Assembly: GCA_030248215.1 (NCBI GenBank)
Contig: JASANG010001128.1
Location: forward strand, 124,001 to 188,000
From: Enoplolaimus lenunculus
Taxonomy: Eukaryota; Nematoda; Enoplea; Enoplida; Thoracostomopsidae
DNA: 64,000 bases
Direction: 5' to 3'
The translations under genes were made by a program, and so were the position numbers. The notes beneath the pieces were generated by a model. The model searched no databases, was not told where the DNA came from, and saw only the letters and a list, made by a program, of their open reading frames with translations. Positions 33,674-44,110 of this stretch are shown one piece after another. Each line of letters opens with the position of its first letter. Position 1 is the first letter of the stretch.

Positions 33674-34290
33674 ATACGCATCAACCTCAAGTTTGGGGGC
33701 AGCGTACAAGAGCGCCAGTACAGCAGAACTTTGGATAGGGACCGTCGAGCGAAACAAATCTTAACTCGAAGCTACTCAAAACTACAAAGTGCTTATTATA
33801 AAATTTCATGTAAAATTTTAACTTTGTTCAAGTGGGATTCATTTGATTAAACATTTTTTGCTATTTTTGAAATTAAAATAAATTTAAAATTTTGGCTTCT
33901 CAGTCTATTTTTAAACAATTGACGTTTTCAAAGAATCCTACCTCAGCAAAAGCTAAACCAACAGAGTATGCCATGAATTTTAGATTTTCGCTAAGGATGT
34001 AAGGGTTTCGTGTCATTAAAAGCTGCCGATATGAAGGATACGGATTTCCGAGAAACGAAACGAAATCCTATTCGCTTCGTTTACTCGCTATTGCTGTTAT
34101 CTGAAATTAACATTTGCGAATTGCAGCTGCAAGGTTTTAAAAGTTTCAAATTTCAATTAGAGTTTGAATCTGAGTTTATAACAAATTATATTCAGTGAAT
34201 TTACAGTTTTCGCTCTGGGTTTTAAAGTTTGGCATGATTTTGATTTGCAATAATGTTTTTTGGTATTACAGGAAACAGTTTTGATATTTG

Positions 34291-34590
34291 CCTGTATTCT
34301 CAAAAAGTATGTAGCAGCTATCACCAGTAAGCAATAGGTTTTCAATCTAATTGGAAGTACGACATTAAAACATGGCACACAAGCGCGGCAGTTCAAATGC
34401 GAAAAATGTGCTGAATTTTGAATCTCATCACTCAACGGTTCGAACGCTATAAACCCTAGCAACAACCGGGCCATTATGTTGAATTAAGAGGCATCTTTGC
34501 TAATTTTTTAAGAAATTCCGCTAATACCACAGATACAAGACACAGATTCAGCTATAGATAGCGATAGGCGCTACACAAATTTGAGAATAC
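34291..34590 (+). mobile_element. Family J element, interrupted
   Basis: CCTGTATTCTCAAAAAGTAT at the left, AAAATGTGCTGAATTTTGAA inside and AGGCGCTACACAAATTTGAG with AATAC at the right. The copy is about 85 bp longer than those at 54.8 and 55.46 kb, with extra sequence near 34475-34555. Confidence 0.6.
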
Positions 34591-34668
34591 TAACGCTGTT
34601 ATTGTGAAGCGTTTTTAATATTTAAACAATATTTATAGGTTTCAATTGTTAGCCACTTTACTAATTAG

Positions 34669-34846
34669 GACCAATGTAAAGAACAGGGGCGAAACAGTAT
34701 TGTAAGCGCATTCCTAAGCCTAAGCCTAAGCGTAAGAATGAGTTTATTCCTAAGTCTAAGCCAAGCAAAAAAATTAGTCTAAAGCTTAAGCTTACTTTGT
34801 TGCAGTCCCATAGAAAAACGTTCCGCTCCTGATCTGTACATTGGCC
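34669..34846 (-). mobile_element. Family B MITE, reverse copy, near-perfect target duplication
   Basis: GACCAATGTAAAGAACAGGG at the left, GATCTGTACATTGGCC at the right. CTAATTAG before and CAAATTAG after match at seven of eight positions. The interior has CTAAGCCTAAGCCTAAGCGT. Confidence 0.8.
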
Positions 34847-35331
34847 CAAATTAGGCACAAATTAATGCAAAATTGTACCAGCCACTAATGAGACAACTTT
34901 ATGGCTTAATGCTTAGATAGAATTCTTACCCAAAACAGATGGCTTAATTTAAAATTGTTTTGAGGGGAACTTAGAACTAATTTCAAATTCTTTAAAAATT
35001 GTGTTATTCAAAACGAAAATGTTTCATAATTCCATGAAAAAAAATTTGAAATCAAATTCCGTACGGTTCTTGTGAGTATTTCGGCAGACTTCAAAACCAG
35101 GAGCCGTGGACCCTAAATTCGCTGTTAAGGGTAAAACTTGTTCGATAGTTAATGAGCGAAAATTCTGAGCCAAAATCCAAAATTTATCGTTTGAATTCAA
35201 ACTAATTTGATCTAATTGCATTGAAAACCGAATCGATGTCTAAGCGATTTATTAGCAGTGTCTTAGACCTTGAAAAAGTAGCATACGCTCGAGCGAGAAT
35301 GCCAAAACGCAATTTTAGTACTGTTGTGACC

Positions 35332-35516
35332 CGAATAAGAGTGGGGTAATAAGGGGGGTCTCGATTTTGAGTCCCAATCAATAAGAGTCCGTGTTCCTAA
35401 TAAGAGTCCGTAAGCGGATAGTCACTGAACTGTAACTAGAGTCAATAAACTTGGATAGGTACCCTCTGGAGTGGACAAAAATATGAGCCCCCTCTTATTC
35501 GGGTCACTACAGTACT
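35332..35516 (+). mobile_element. Family E element, internally deleted
   Basis: TACTGTTGTGACCCGAATAA at the left and TCTTATTCGGGTCACTACAG with TA at the right. It is only about 185 bp and lacks most of the centre seen in the 400-bp copies. Flanks fit a TA target. Confidence 0.8.
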
Positions 35517-36148
35517 AAATTTGAATTTTTTGGTTTTGAGTCCTGTTGGGGGCCATCGGTTAGGTATCCCATATTGGATCCGCCGGTGTAAGTCAAGTTA
35601 TGCCCCCCACCCAATAAGTTGCAATATTTTTAGCTGATATTTTATATAAGAGCACGCTAGACAAGGATGTCCCCTCGGTCGGCAATTGGGGGCGGAGCCC
35701 CCCAAATATATAGACTCAATCTAAAAGTAAACAATCTTGATTTGCAAATGTAAGGGCACCCAAAATTAGTCGGTGCTCCCCCAAATATAATTTTGGTCAA
35801 ACACCGCTGACCGCTAGAGAGAATTTAGCTTTTTTTAGTTGCCGACACATGTAAACAAATTCTAATTAGTTTCATGCGTAGAAAGCGGTTTTAGCGCATG
35901 CTATGGCTTAAAATAGAGCGAGTCAGTTAATGCTGAAAGCCAGTCTAATTGAATTTAGCCGTTACTGGGGTTCTGAGAGCACAAATCTGCCGCTTACAAC
36001 GTGGATTGATTCACAACGCTGACTGTTTTTTCGTTGTATTTGCATATTTTGCCAGAAAAAATATAGGGCCGGGTGCCAGAGACGTAACTGTTGTTAGAGA
36101 TTTTCAAAGTGAAGTTGTAGTTTTATGCTTAAGTTTTGTAGCTTTGAC

Positions 36149-36601
36149 TAAAGCCCTATTCACACGTACAAGTTACTCTGCAGGGTGACTGACTGCTTCC
36201 AAAGTCATGGGGTAACGGAGGTCAGACGTATTTTAATATCTGTAACTCGTTTTGGAAAATGTATAGAACAGGGCCGTAAGCGTATTCCTAAGCCTATGGC
36301 TAAACGTGATAATGAGCTAATACCTAAAACCCTATTCATACGTGCAAGTTTGTGCTGCAAGATCATGCAGCTGCAACGTGCACTTGCAAGTGTTGTCCAA
36401 AATCCCGTTCGAAAAACTTGCAGCTACAAATAAAATTCATTGAAAACAGGAATTTAGTTCACGTGGGTGAATAACCATGCAAGTTCACTAAAATTATTGC
36501 AGCCACTTTGCCATTGGTTGATAAAAAAATGTAACTTCTGCGTGCAATTTGCAGCTGCAAGTTCTCGCAGCAAAAACTTGCACGTGTGAATAGGGCTTTA
36601 G
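36149..36601. mobile_element. CCCTATTCACACG inverted-repeat element plus an extra left end
   Basis: TAAAACCCTATTCATACGTG with CAAGTTTGTGCTGC (from 36322) pairs with GCAGCAAAAACTTGCACGTG with TGAATAGGGCTTTA (to 36601), about 30 bp of inverted repeat. A second, isolated left end TAAAGCCCTATTCACACGTA lies at 36149. A family B piece (ACAGGGCCGTAAGCGTATTC) lies between them. Confidence 0.75.
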
Positions 36602-36713
36602 GTTTTTAAATAGAATGTCGAACTGGCGCATCTTGCGTAAAAATCTATTTCATTTGAAGCTTTCTATCCGTACGCTGAGGCTTAGGCCTAGGCGTAGGGA
36701 TATGCTTATACAA

Positions 36714-36870
36714 AGCCAGCTCACCTTACTGGGGGGTGGGCTAAAAAATTTTCAGGAGGGGCGTTCAAGGGTTTTCAATGATTTACAAGCCGGGTTGAAG
36801 ATTTTCTAGGAGGCCGAAAATTTTCCAGTGGGACTGAGCCTCCCCTGCCCCCTCTTGGCTACGGGCCCGT
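36714..36870 (+). mobile_element. Family A MITE, left tip lost
   Basis: AAAGCCAGCTCACCTTACTG, TTTTCAGGAGGGGCGTTCAA and CTTGGCTACGGGCCCG are in family order. Confidence 0.75.
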
Positions 36871-37339
36871 ATTGGTTAATACACATGGCCGGCGTTAGAA
36901 AAGTCGGCCTACAAACAGGTCCGAGGGGGGCCTTCAATACAATGTTTCACAGCTACATAACTTCGTGATCGGCGAGAAAATTTTGAGTTGGTCAAAATGG
37001 AGTCGCGCATGGATCAAGGACCCTTTTGAGGGAAAGCTTCTGCCGACACTGGTTATACATATTTCTGGCAAACTATGGTTTTTTGGTCTCTGGAGAATTT
37101 TCCCGAATTAAAAGTGACGTAGATTCTACTTTCAAATTTAGGCTTTGCACTTTGATTTTTTAAAATTGATCGAGTTTTTATGATTTTAATAGATTCCTTG
37201 GGGTTTATTGGCACAGCCGGTCTGGTAACCAGAATTAGTCCTTCATTGCTGAGACCTCGTGTGTAGGACTAGGTACAGTACAATCAACGTAGCTAGCTAA
37301 CCTTGCTAGGGGCCTAAAACTGTCCCTCCCTACCTTTTC

Positions 37340-37398
37340 ATAACATTGGCCAGCCCGTCCGCCCCGCCCCCCGTCAAAAATTTTAGGATCCGCCTCTG
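37340..37398 (-). mobile_element. Family G fragment
   Basis: AACATTGGCCAGCCCGTCC, CGTCAAAAATTTTAGGATCC and GCCTCTGGC match the left portion of reversed family G copies. Confidence 0.45.
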
Positions 37399-37782
37399 GC
37401 TACAACCATATTGCACGTATTGCAAGTACCTAATTCAATGTTTATAGGCTTAAAATGTGGTATACGAATTGTTTTTTGAGTAATAATAGCAAGATTAATA
37501 GTTGCATTTGTAGCTAAAACACTCGCAAGCTTGCAATATGCTTCCAACATGGGTGCATTCCAGGGTCGTAGCCATAGGCGGATCCACGATTTTCCCTTGG
37601 CAGACGACGCGTTTTGTGTGCGTTTTTGGCAATTTTTTTGTTTAAAAATTACTAACGGCCCAAAGGCCGAATTGAAATTAATGACTGTCACATCGGCATA
37701 TGCTTTATCTTTCTCTGGATCCGCCACTAGGCGCAGCCACGATTTTATTTCCAGAATACATACCTTAATTTAAAGGATTTTT

Positions 37783-38114
37783 GGCCTATGTAAAGATATC
37801 ACGGGTGGAACGTTTTTCTGTAAGAACTAGAGTAAGCTTAAGATTTAGACTAATTTTTTGCCTTAACTTACGCTTAGGCTTAGGGTTAGGAATAAACTCA
37901 TTCTTACGCTTAGGCTTAGGTTTAGGAATAAACTCATTCTTACGCTTAGGTTTAGGTTTAAGAATAAACTCATTCTTACGCTTAGGCTTAGGTTTAGGAA
38001 TAAACTCATTCTTACGCTTAGGCTTAGGTTTAGGAATAAACTCATTCTTACGCTTAGACTTAGGTTTAGGAATAAGCTTATAATATTGTTCCGCTCCTGT
38101 TCCTTACATTGGCC
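37783..38114 (+). mobile_element. Family B MITE, expanded, exact 8-bp target duplication
   Basis: GGATTTTT flanks both sides (37775-37782 and 38115-38122). The ends are GGCCTATGTAAAGATATCAC and CTGTTCCTTACATTGGCC. Inside, a unit of about 39 bp (GGAATAAACTCATTCTTACG then CTTAGGCTTAGGTTTA) is repeated five times, which is why this copy is 332 bp long. Confidence 0.9.
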
Positions 38115-38326
38115 GGATTTTTTACAAACGACGGTAAAAATTGTTTAGTTTCTTTGAACTCAACAGTCTATTCTAAAGCTTGTAAAATTGACTTTCTCAT
38201 CTGTACAATGACACTCTTTTCAACGAAAATAAAATCATGCCTACCCCCTTCCTGGTGTGCAATAGAACTCTGATCGTGTAACGTTTAAGTAGTACCACTA
38301 TTATATTAGGGCTGTTCTTATAAGGG

Positions 38327-38457
38327 TTGCGCTATAATTTGCCGCGCGGCGCCGCGCGTCATGGCAAAAAATAATTTTTAAGACACATTTAAATTTTATT
38401 TTTAGCTATGACACGCGGTATTGCACGGCAATGATAACTATAGCGCAACCCTTAAGA
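38327..38457. mobile_element. Small inverted-repeat element
   Basis: CTTATAAGGGTTGCGCTATA at the left and TATAGCGCAACCCTTAAG at the right. A second inverted pair lies inside (GCCGCGCGGCGCCGCGCGTC and GACACGCGGTATTGCACGGC). About 130 bp. The GTTGCGCTATA end is like family L. Confidence 0.75.
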
Positions 38458-39305
38458 TTTCTCAGGACCCTTTCGAGAACCAAACTGAGGGTCGTTGAGT
38501 AGCAGTGGCTGGCTCCAACGTTTTATCAAAGGGATATCCGAGACCAAGGTTGACCAATCCTTCCGCTACCCGCGTTGGTTAATTTTTTCTCACCAACGTT
38601 GACAATTATGCCAAGTTATCCTCGATGTAGGCCTTTGTTGACGGAAATATCGCGAGCGAAACGAACGAGAAGCTAGAAACACTATTGTCTAAACGCGTTT
38701 GCCAAACTTCAGTTTGGAGTGTGTCTGCGGAAACCGAATACAAAAATAACAAGCATATGTGTTAGCAGCCAAGGTTAAAAAATAAAGCATAGCGGTGGGA
38801 CGAAAACCCTGTGATCGAAGCGAGCGAGAAACCAGACGCAATTTTAGCTACAGGAATAGGTTTAGTATTGCTTGTTGGTTCCATCTGGGAGGTTCATTTT
38901 GTCGTCATAGTACCGTAAAAGTGAAAAAACTCCCACGCGGCAAGCTATCGGCAGGTTTTGAATTAAAAAGCCTCAAAAAATTTTCTTTTGATGTTTAGCG
39001 CCATGCCTTTTTTGAGCCGGAAGCTTCTTCAGAGAGAGGCGTTTCGGAGGGGGGGGGCGAATAGCATCGCTCTGACAACAATACTTGATTTAAATATAAA
39101 ATAGAACAAACTCAATTCGTATACAAATACTCTGTTTATGTTTGTCTATTTCTGATCCTTATGGCATCTTCTGCCACAACTTTGTAAATTTAAGTATATT
39201 TTTTTCAGCAACATTCATAGTTCTATTAGCTAAGTAATTTTGCAACGAAAAAATAACGCGTTACTAGCTAAGTAATTTCTGAATGAAAACGTATTAAGAC
39301 TACAG
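38458..39305. other. Intron stretch before the poly-Asn exon
   Basis: Two copies of a GCGAGCGAAACGAACGAGAA-type dispersed word occur at about 38652 and 38817. I see no TATA box or other promoter sign strong enough to call, although an alternative transcript could start here. Confidence 0.35.
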
Positions 39306-39306
39306 G

Positions 39307-39613
39307 ATGTTTGATCATAAACGTCCGTCAACGTCGCCGTTATCCGGAATACCTCAGTGTACTAAGCTAATTCTTAATGCTTCTACTCTACGACGGTCTA
39401 TAGGGGGTTCATTTCGACGTATGGGTAACCGATCACCCCAGATATGTCACGCCAGAAGGCGTCTTTCTGATGAATTTTCGTCTGGTGTTTATCGGCGTGA
39501 CTCCAATGGAGCGTCAGAAACTGGTTGGTTGACTGACCGCGGCAGTCGCCGAACGCCAAATGATGCTAACAACAACAACAACAACAACAACAACAATAAT
39601 AATAATAATAATA

Positions 39614-39656
<43 letters not shown>

Positions 39657-40192
39657 TAGTAATAGTAATAATAATAAGAAGAAAAACCGTAAGAACACTA
39701 AAAATAGTGTTGACACTAGCTGTAGCAAACATAGTAATGCTAGCAACTGCAGTTGCAGTGTTGATCGCCCAAGCGTTGATGCTAGCGATAACTCCTGCGA
39801 CAGTAATGTGTTTAATTCAAACAATAATGAAAATATAGCACAAAATAATAACAACAATAATAACAACAACAACAACAATAATAATAATAATAATAACACA
39901 GATCAGCAACTTATGCGCAACTGCAAACGCAACAGTTGTGGTTGCATCACCGAAACAGCAACAACAACACCAACTGCACGTAGTTGCACAATTGCACGTG
40001 CAGATATTGCACTAAGTCGTAGTGCATCAACGCGTCGGCGTTCAACACGCAACAATCGCAATAGCATACGAGTTAAAGATATCACTATTAACTCGCGTGC
40101 AGCTGCGATTGCTGCGTTTTCAAGCGAAATTGCCGCTTGGAAACTGTGGCGTGACAAAACGTTTCGTCGATCACAGTATTGGCTTGAAAAAG
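39307..40192 (+). CDS. DLC1/STARD13-like: Poly-Asn exon leading into the SAM domain; possible alternative start
   Basis: From ATG 39307 the frame gives 295 codons plus one base up to the donor GAAAAAG|GTAGCC. An in-frame stop at 39295 closes the frame upstream. Two entries fit: translation from this ATG (A at -3), giving a short SAM-first protein; or splicing from the 46-bp exon at 15874 into the AG at 39402-39403, which keeps frame. The protein is Arg/Ser-rich at first (GGSFRRMGNRSPQ), then has a poly-Asn run of about 16 plus about 13 residues, a KKKNRKN patch, a second poly-Asn run of about 18, a Thr/Arg/Ser-rich part and WKLWRDKTFRRSQYWLEK. Phase 1 at the end matches the first SAM exon. 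The Asn runs are AAC/AAT triplet tracts and probably vary in length. Confidence 0.85.
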
Positions 40193-40388
40193 GTAGCCTT
40201 TGCTGACCTATGACAAAACTTGGCTGTTCACGCGACATTTTGCCTATTGACACTTTATATGAGTGTCATACGATATTTTGCCTATTTTTACCGTATTTAG
40301 TACCATGTGGAACGCCAAGAGTTGCATACTCTTATATATCATGCGCTGTTGAATTTAGTAAATTTAGTTAATTTTCGTTTTGTTTCAG

Positions 40389-40460
40389 AATATGAAGCGA
40401 AAGAATGTTGTCGATGGCTGTGTGACGCTGGTTTTCCTCAATATGCGAAAATGTACGAAG
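40389..40460 (+). CDS. DLC1/STARD13-like: SAM domain exon 1
   Basis: Acceptor TTTTGTTTCAG and donor GAAG|GTAAGT bound 72 nt. Joined in phase 1 it reads EYEAKECCRWLCDAGFPQYA then KMYE. Human DLC1 has IEAKEACDWLRATGFPQYAQLYE at the same place, so the first SAM helices are recognisable by eye. In DLC-family RhoGAPs this N-terminal SAM is a protein-interaction module; the catalytic GAP domain would lie downstream and is not in the window. The exon is only 196 bp after the poly-Asn exon. Confidence 0.93.
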
Positions 40461-40489
40461 GTAAGTTGCAAACAAATATTTGCAAAATT

Positions 40490-40702
40490 TTTTAAAAAAT
40501 TTGCTCGAATGTTCAAATGTTTTCAGTGACAAATATGTTTTCCTTATTAATACAATGATTTTCAGACTATATTTCATAACTTTTTTCGGTAATCTTTCTG
40601 GTTTAACAGAAATACTTTTCAAGTGCTCCTGATTAATCATATTTCTTAAATGTAAGAAATTTCTCTTTAAATATCAGAAATATTATTTTGCGTGTACTTT
40701 GT
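40490..40702 (-). mobile_element. Family N element, reverse copy, 30 bp after a splice donor
   Basis: CAGAAATACTTTTCAAGTGC, TTCTTAAATGTAAGAAATTT and AATATCAGAAATATTATTTT are the reverse of the copy at 32446. It begins close to the donor of the first SAM exon. Confidence 0.6.
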
Positions 40703-40862
40703 TTTATTTACAATATATACTCAATAACTATTAATTTCGACGTAGTATTAATCCCCTCTTATGATCTATAAGCTACTGTTTCTGTGAAACGGCAATTTTT
40801 GGGTTTTCAACGGCAGGAATCCTGGAACCCGACCCGCAGCCAAAACGGACCAGGACCCGACC

Positions 40863-40967
40863 CCCATAACATTTTGAACCTTGTTTGTAACTCATCGAAA
40901 ACTATTACATACCGTTTCTGAAAAATGTTTAGCCTCCCTAGCAAGGTGACCTGGCTATAAGCCTGCC
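40863..40967 (-). mobile_element. Family A MITE, reverse, left part lost
   Basis: TTGAACCTTGTTTGTAACTC, GAAAACTATTACATACCG and CTAGCAAGGTGACCTGGCTA with TAAGCCTG. Confidence 0.65.
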
Positions 40968-41218
40968 TGGAATACATAAACGTCAGCTCTAGCCGGAGCT
41001 TAAGTGACTTATTTCACTTTTAGATAACAATTCTTAATGCTAAATTAGAACATAAAATATTTAGTATATTTTTGGTCGATAAGGTTATCCACTGTGATTA
41101 TCATAGAAATAGTTATCTTGGTTTTGAGTAAGGAAGTTAGTGTACCCACCGTGAAATAACTTAATCTATATTCATGAAGATAAACGCTGAGACAGTCTTT
41201 TGAGTTTGAATATTACCG

Positions 41219-41487
41219 CGTAAACTAGAATTTTAAGTTTTACTTAAACTGACATGTTTTTAAGGTTAACACGAGTTTAAGTAAACATATTTTTAGTTTA
41301 AGTGACAAGGGCAGCACAGAAATTATGTGAATCTAAGAAATCATTAATTTTACCTTAAACTGAAAATATATAAGATTTAAATGAATTTAAGCGTAAACCT
41401 ATCCGTTAGTTTAGTTAATCTAGAAATTTAAGTTTAATACTGCTAGATTACCTTAAACTTAAATGAATTTAGTTTAAACATTTAAAA
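41219..41487 (+). mobile_element. Family F repeat
   Basis: CGTAAACTAGAATTTTAAGT, AAGTGACAAGGGCAGCACAG and AATGAATTTAAGCGTAAACC are collinear with 24928-25262; the left 60 bp are missing. Confidence 0.7.
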
Positions 41488-41749
41488 GTATGTAAAAGCC
41501 TTAGCGTAAGGAAACAGTTTAAGACGAAGCGCCTAAGCCTCAGCAAAAACATTAAGTCTACACAGAATTTACCCAGTTGTATACTCTTATATCATGCACT
41601 CTTGCTTATAATAACTTAAAATCTTAATCTGAATGCTAATTAATCGGTACTGTTTTGAATGTTGGTTACGTAAGGCATCTGAGTTCAGCATTCATACCCA
41701 TTTGCTGAAAATTTTTCGACATCAATAAAAGAACCGCTAGCAACGGAAT

Positions 41750-41915
41750 CTACGACAGCTCGACGCCTGACAACTTGTAACCCAAGAGTAGCCTAAAGTC
41801 AATGAATAAACCTAATCCTAAGCCTGAACCTAAGCCTAATGATGAGCGACAAATTGTCGAATCGATGAAATTTCAGATTACAAGTTGTCTGGTGACGAAT
41901 TGTTGCGTGATACCG
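41750..41915. repeat. Family D element
   Basis: TACGACAGCTCGACGCCTGA, CAACTTGTAACCC, a CCTAATCCTAAGCCTGAACC centre, then GAGCGACAAATTGTCGAATC and ACAAGTTGTCTGGTGACGAA. Confidence 0.6.
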
Positions 41916-41963
41916 TTAGAAATAATTACTATCCCGTCTGGTTAGTATCACTTAACTCCTTGT

Positions 41964-42324
41964 CAGGTCCGTAGCCAGTTACCCTGCTAGGAGGGAGACG
42001 TAAAATTTCTACGATTTTCGAAGACTTATAATCAAGGTTAACAATTTTTAAACGGGTCAAAATTGTTCTACACTGCAAAAAATGGTGAGTCAAATTGACT
42101 CTCTTCGAAACAGGCTCTACGGGACTGCACAAACTGAGTCAAATTCGACTCCGCCAGAGTCAAACGTGCGACTCAGTGAATCGAATTTGACTCTGGAGGA
42201 GTCGAATTTTGACTCAATTTGTGTAGTCCCGTAAAGCCTATTTCGGGGAGAGTCAATTTGACTCACCTTTTTTGCAGTGTAGTAGCGGCTGTGCCCACCT
42301 AGCCGCCTTTTGGCTACTGGCTTA
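41964..42324 (+). mobile_element. Family A MITE split by a family C insertion
   Basis: CAGGTCCGTAGCCAGTTACC starts the host element and its core AGACTTATAATCAAGGTTAA runs to 42068; it resumes after 42281 with GCGGCTGTGCCCACC and ends CTTTTGGCTACTGGC. The family C element and its TA duplication lie exactly between. The insertion is therefore younger than this family A copy. Confidence 0.8.
42071..42279. mobile_element. Family C foldback MITE inside family A
   Basis: CACTGCAAAAAATGGTGAGT at the left pairs with CTCACCTTTTTTGCAGTG at the right; TA is at 42069-42070 and 42280-42281. TGAGTCA at 42086-42092 and TGACTCA at 42259-42265 are AP-1 consensus words. The inner units are GACTCCGCCAGAGTC and GACTCTGGAGGAGTC. 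Confidence 0.9.
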
Positions 42325-42689
42325 CTGCTTGTCCCTGGGGGTAGAAACCAAAACTCTCAAGTGTCAAATATTCAAACGGATCCGGAAATTATTTCGCACC
42401 ACTTAGCACCAGACTATTAAACTCGTGGTCAAACAAGAAACTCACCCATGCTGTGAGAGAGGCTTCTGTTTTCAGTCTGCAGGATCCATAATAGACCGAC
42501 TTGGGTCGTTGAGACCTCATACAGCGAGGGTATGTCGTATCCGATAAGTATCGAAACGTGAAACATTTAATTGAAAATTTATTCCAATTTTCAAATTTGA
42601 ATGCTAATTTCCTGCTCATACAGTTGAAATAACGCGAGCGCATTGCATGCGCTCTTGATGCCAATACTAGCGTTTTGATATTCTAGGTC

Positions 42690-42845
42690 TCAAGGCTGGA
42701 ACCAGACCGGTTCTGCAGGAGCAGGCTAGTGTGCCCCCCAAAATTCCTGCGATGATCAAAATGTTTTTCAAATATTTTGATTTAAAATCGTGTTAGGGTG
42801 TGGCCTCCCAAATGGGGGGTACGCGGGTAGCTGCTCAGGCCCTGT
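42690..42845 (+). mobile_element. Family H element, degraded
   Basis: AGGAGCAGGCTAGTGTGCCC, TGCGATGATCAAAATGTTTT and GTAGCTGCTCAGGCCCTG follow the order of the copy at 22115. Confidence 0.6.
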
Positions 42846-43248
42846 CGGATTCGGTGGGTTCGTAATATATACAGCGACAGAAGACTCGCGAGCGAAGAGA
42901 TCGAAAAGCCAAATGCAATTTGAACGAATGCAAAATTTGGTTTGTCTCAGTCTCGCAAGCGATCCGATTCATCGGATTCCTTAGATGTACCCCGTTTGTG
43001 CCCAAGTACAGCCTGGGTACGCGAGCCTTGGCTGCGACCGGTTGCATCCCTGATAGTTTTAGGTTTCGGTTTCCACATAGTTTTAAAATTGTTTCACTAG
43101 GGGGTGATGTTTTAGTTTAGTGGTGTCCAAATTAATTCGATTCTGCTCTCTTGCCAAAACGGGTCAATTGACTCTGATTGTAAGTATTTGAAGTACTCCG
43201 CACGTTGCACCCGATGATATTTTGAAGTTTGCTGTAAAATATTATACG

Positions 43249-43516
43249 ATATCACGATAATTCGTCGCCAGACAACTCGTCGACTGACAACTTGTAAACA
43301 CTAGCGAATCCAGAGGGGGGACGTACGCTCCCCCCCCCGTCAGAAATTTTTTTCATGCTAAAATGGTAAGGTCCCACTGCACAACAATTTTTGAGTTTTA
43401 TAACATTTGCCAGCCCGCACCCCCGTCAAAATGTTTTAGAATTATGCCTAGATTGATTAATATGCTTTATGACACTGCTGGGCAACAAGTTGTCGGGCGG
43501 CGAATTATCGTAGATT
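43249..43516. repeat. Family D element split by a family G element
   Basis: The left part is ATCACGATAATTCGTCGCCA with GACTGACAACTTGTAA; the right part, after the insertion, is TGACACTGCTGGGCAACAAG with TTGTCGGGCGGCGAATTATC. The pieces are separated by family G text. Confidence 0.65.
43299..43440 (-). mobile_element. Family G element nested in family D
   Basis: CACTAGCGAATCCAGAGGGG at the left and GTCAAAATGTTTTAGAATTA at the right, with TAACATTTGCCAGCCCGCAC inside. About 140 bp, shorter than other copies. Confidence 0.65.
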
Positions 43517-43661
43517 TATACTTTACACTGAGATGCGTCCGTACGCCAAGCTGTAAAAAAATTCATTATACTAAGCTTATTCAGTAATACTTCCGCCTTC
43601 TTACACTAAATAATACCGGTCTAACGGTCTTATATTAAACTAGTCAGCGCGGTTGCAATAT

Positions 43662-43785
43662 TTGGCTTAGACTTAGGCTTAAGCTTAGGCTTAGGCTTAA
43701 GCTTAGGCTTAAACTTAGGCTTAGGCTTAGGCTTAGGCTTAAGCATACGTTTACGCTTAGGCTTAGGATTAGGCATATGTTTTGG
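43662..43785 (+). repeat. (TTAGGC)n-rich tract
   Basis: About 18 TTAGGC or TTAAGC hexamers lie in a row. TTAGGC is the unit of nematode telomeres, but it is also the interior word of families B and B2 here, so an origin from those elements is more likely. Confidence 0.8.
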
Positions 43786-43997
43786 GTTTATAATTAAACC
43801 TGAACCGAGGAGGGTTATTTTAATTTGATTATATTAATGTCATCAGAATTGACATAAACCAGGGTTTTTATTAAATTAATATTTTTTTAAAAGGTCAAAC
43901 GAAATTTTTGCCTGTTTGTTTCGTAGTCGCTAAAAATAGAGAAAAAAATCACAAATTTGGCTTGGGTTTGTTTGTTTTTAGCCAATTTAAGTGATGT

Positions 43998-44110
43998 CGG
44001 TATTCTCAAATGATTGTAGCATGCATCTATTATCAGTGTGATTTGGCCGTTAATAATGTTTCATGATATTCTCAAATGTGTATAGCACCTATTATCAGTT
44101 GATGTTGGTT
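43998..44110. mobile_element. Family J fragments
   Basis: GGTATTCTCAAATGATTGTA at 43999 and TGATATTCTCAAATGTGTAT with AGCACCTATTATCAG at about 44062 are two family J left ends in tandem. Confidence 0.5.

Noticed and set aside
39489-39899. Antisense poly-Leu and poly-Ile frames
   Set aside because: Shadows of the AAC/AAT tracts in the real exon.
43662-43785. True interstitial telomere marking a chromosome fusion
   Set aside because: TTAGGC words are the common interior of the B-type elements across the window, so a transposon origin is simpler.
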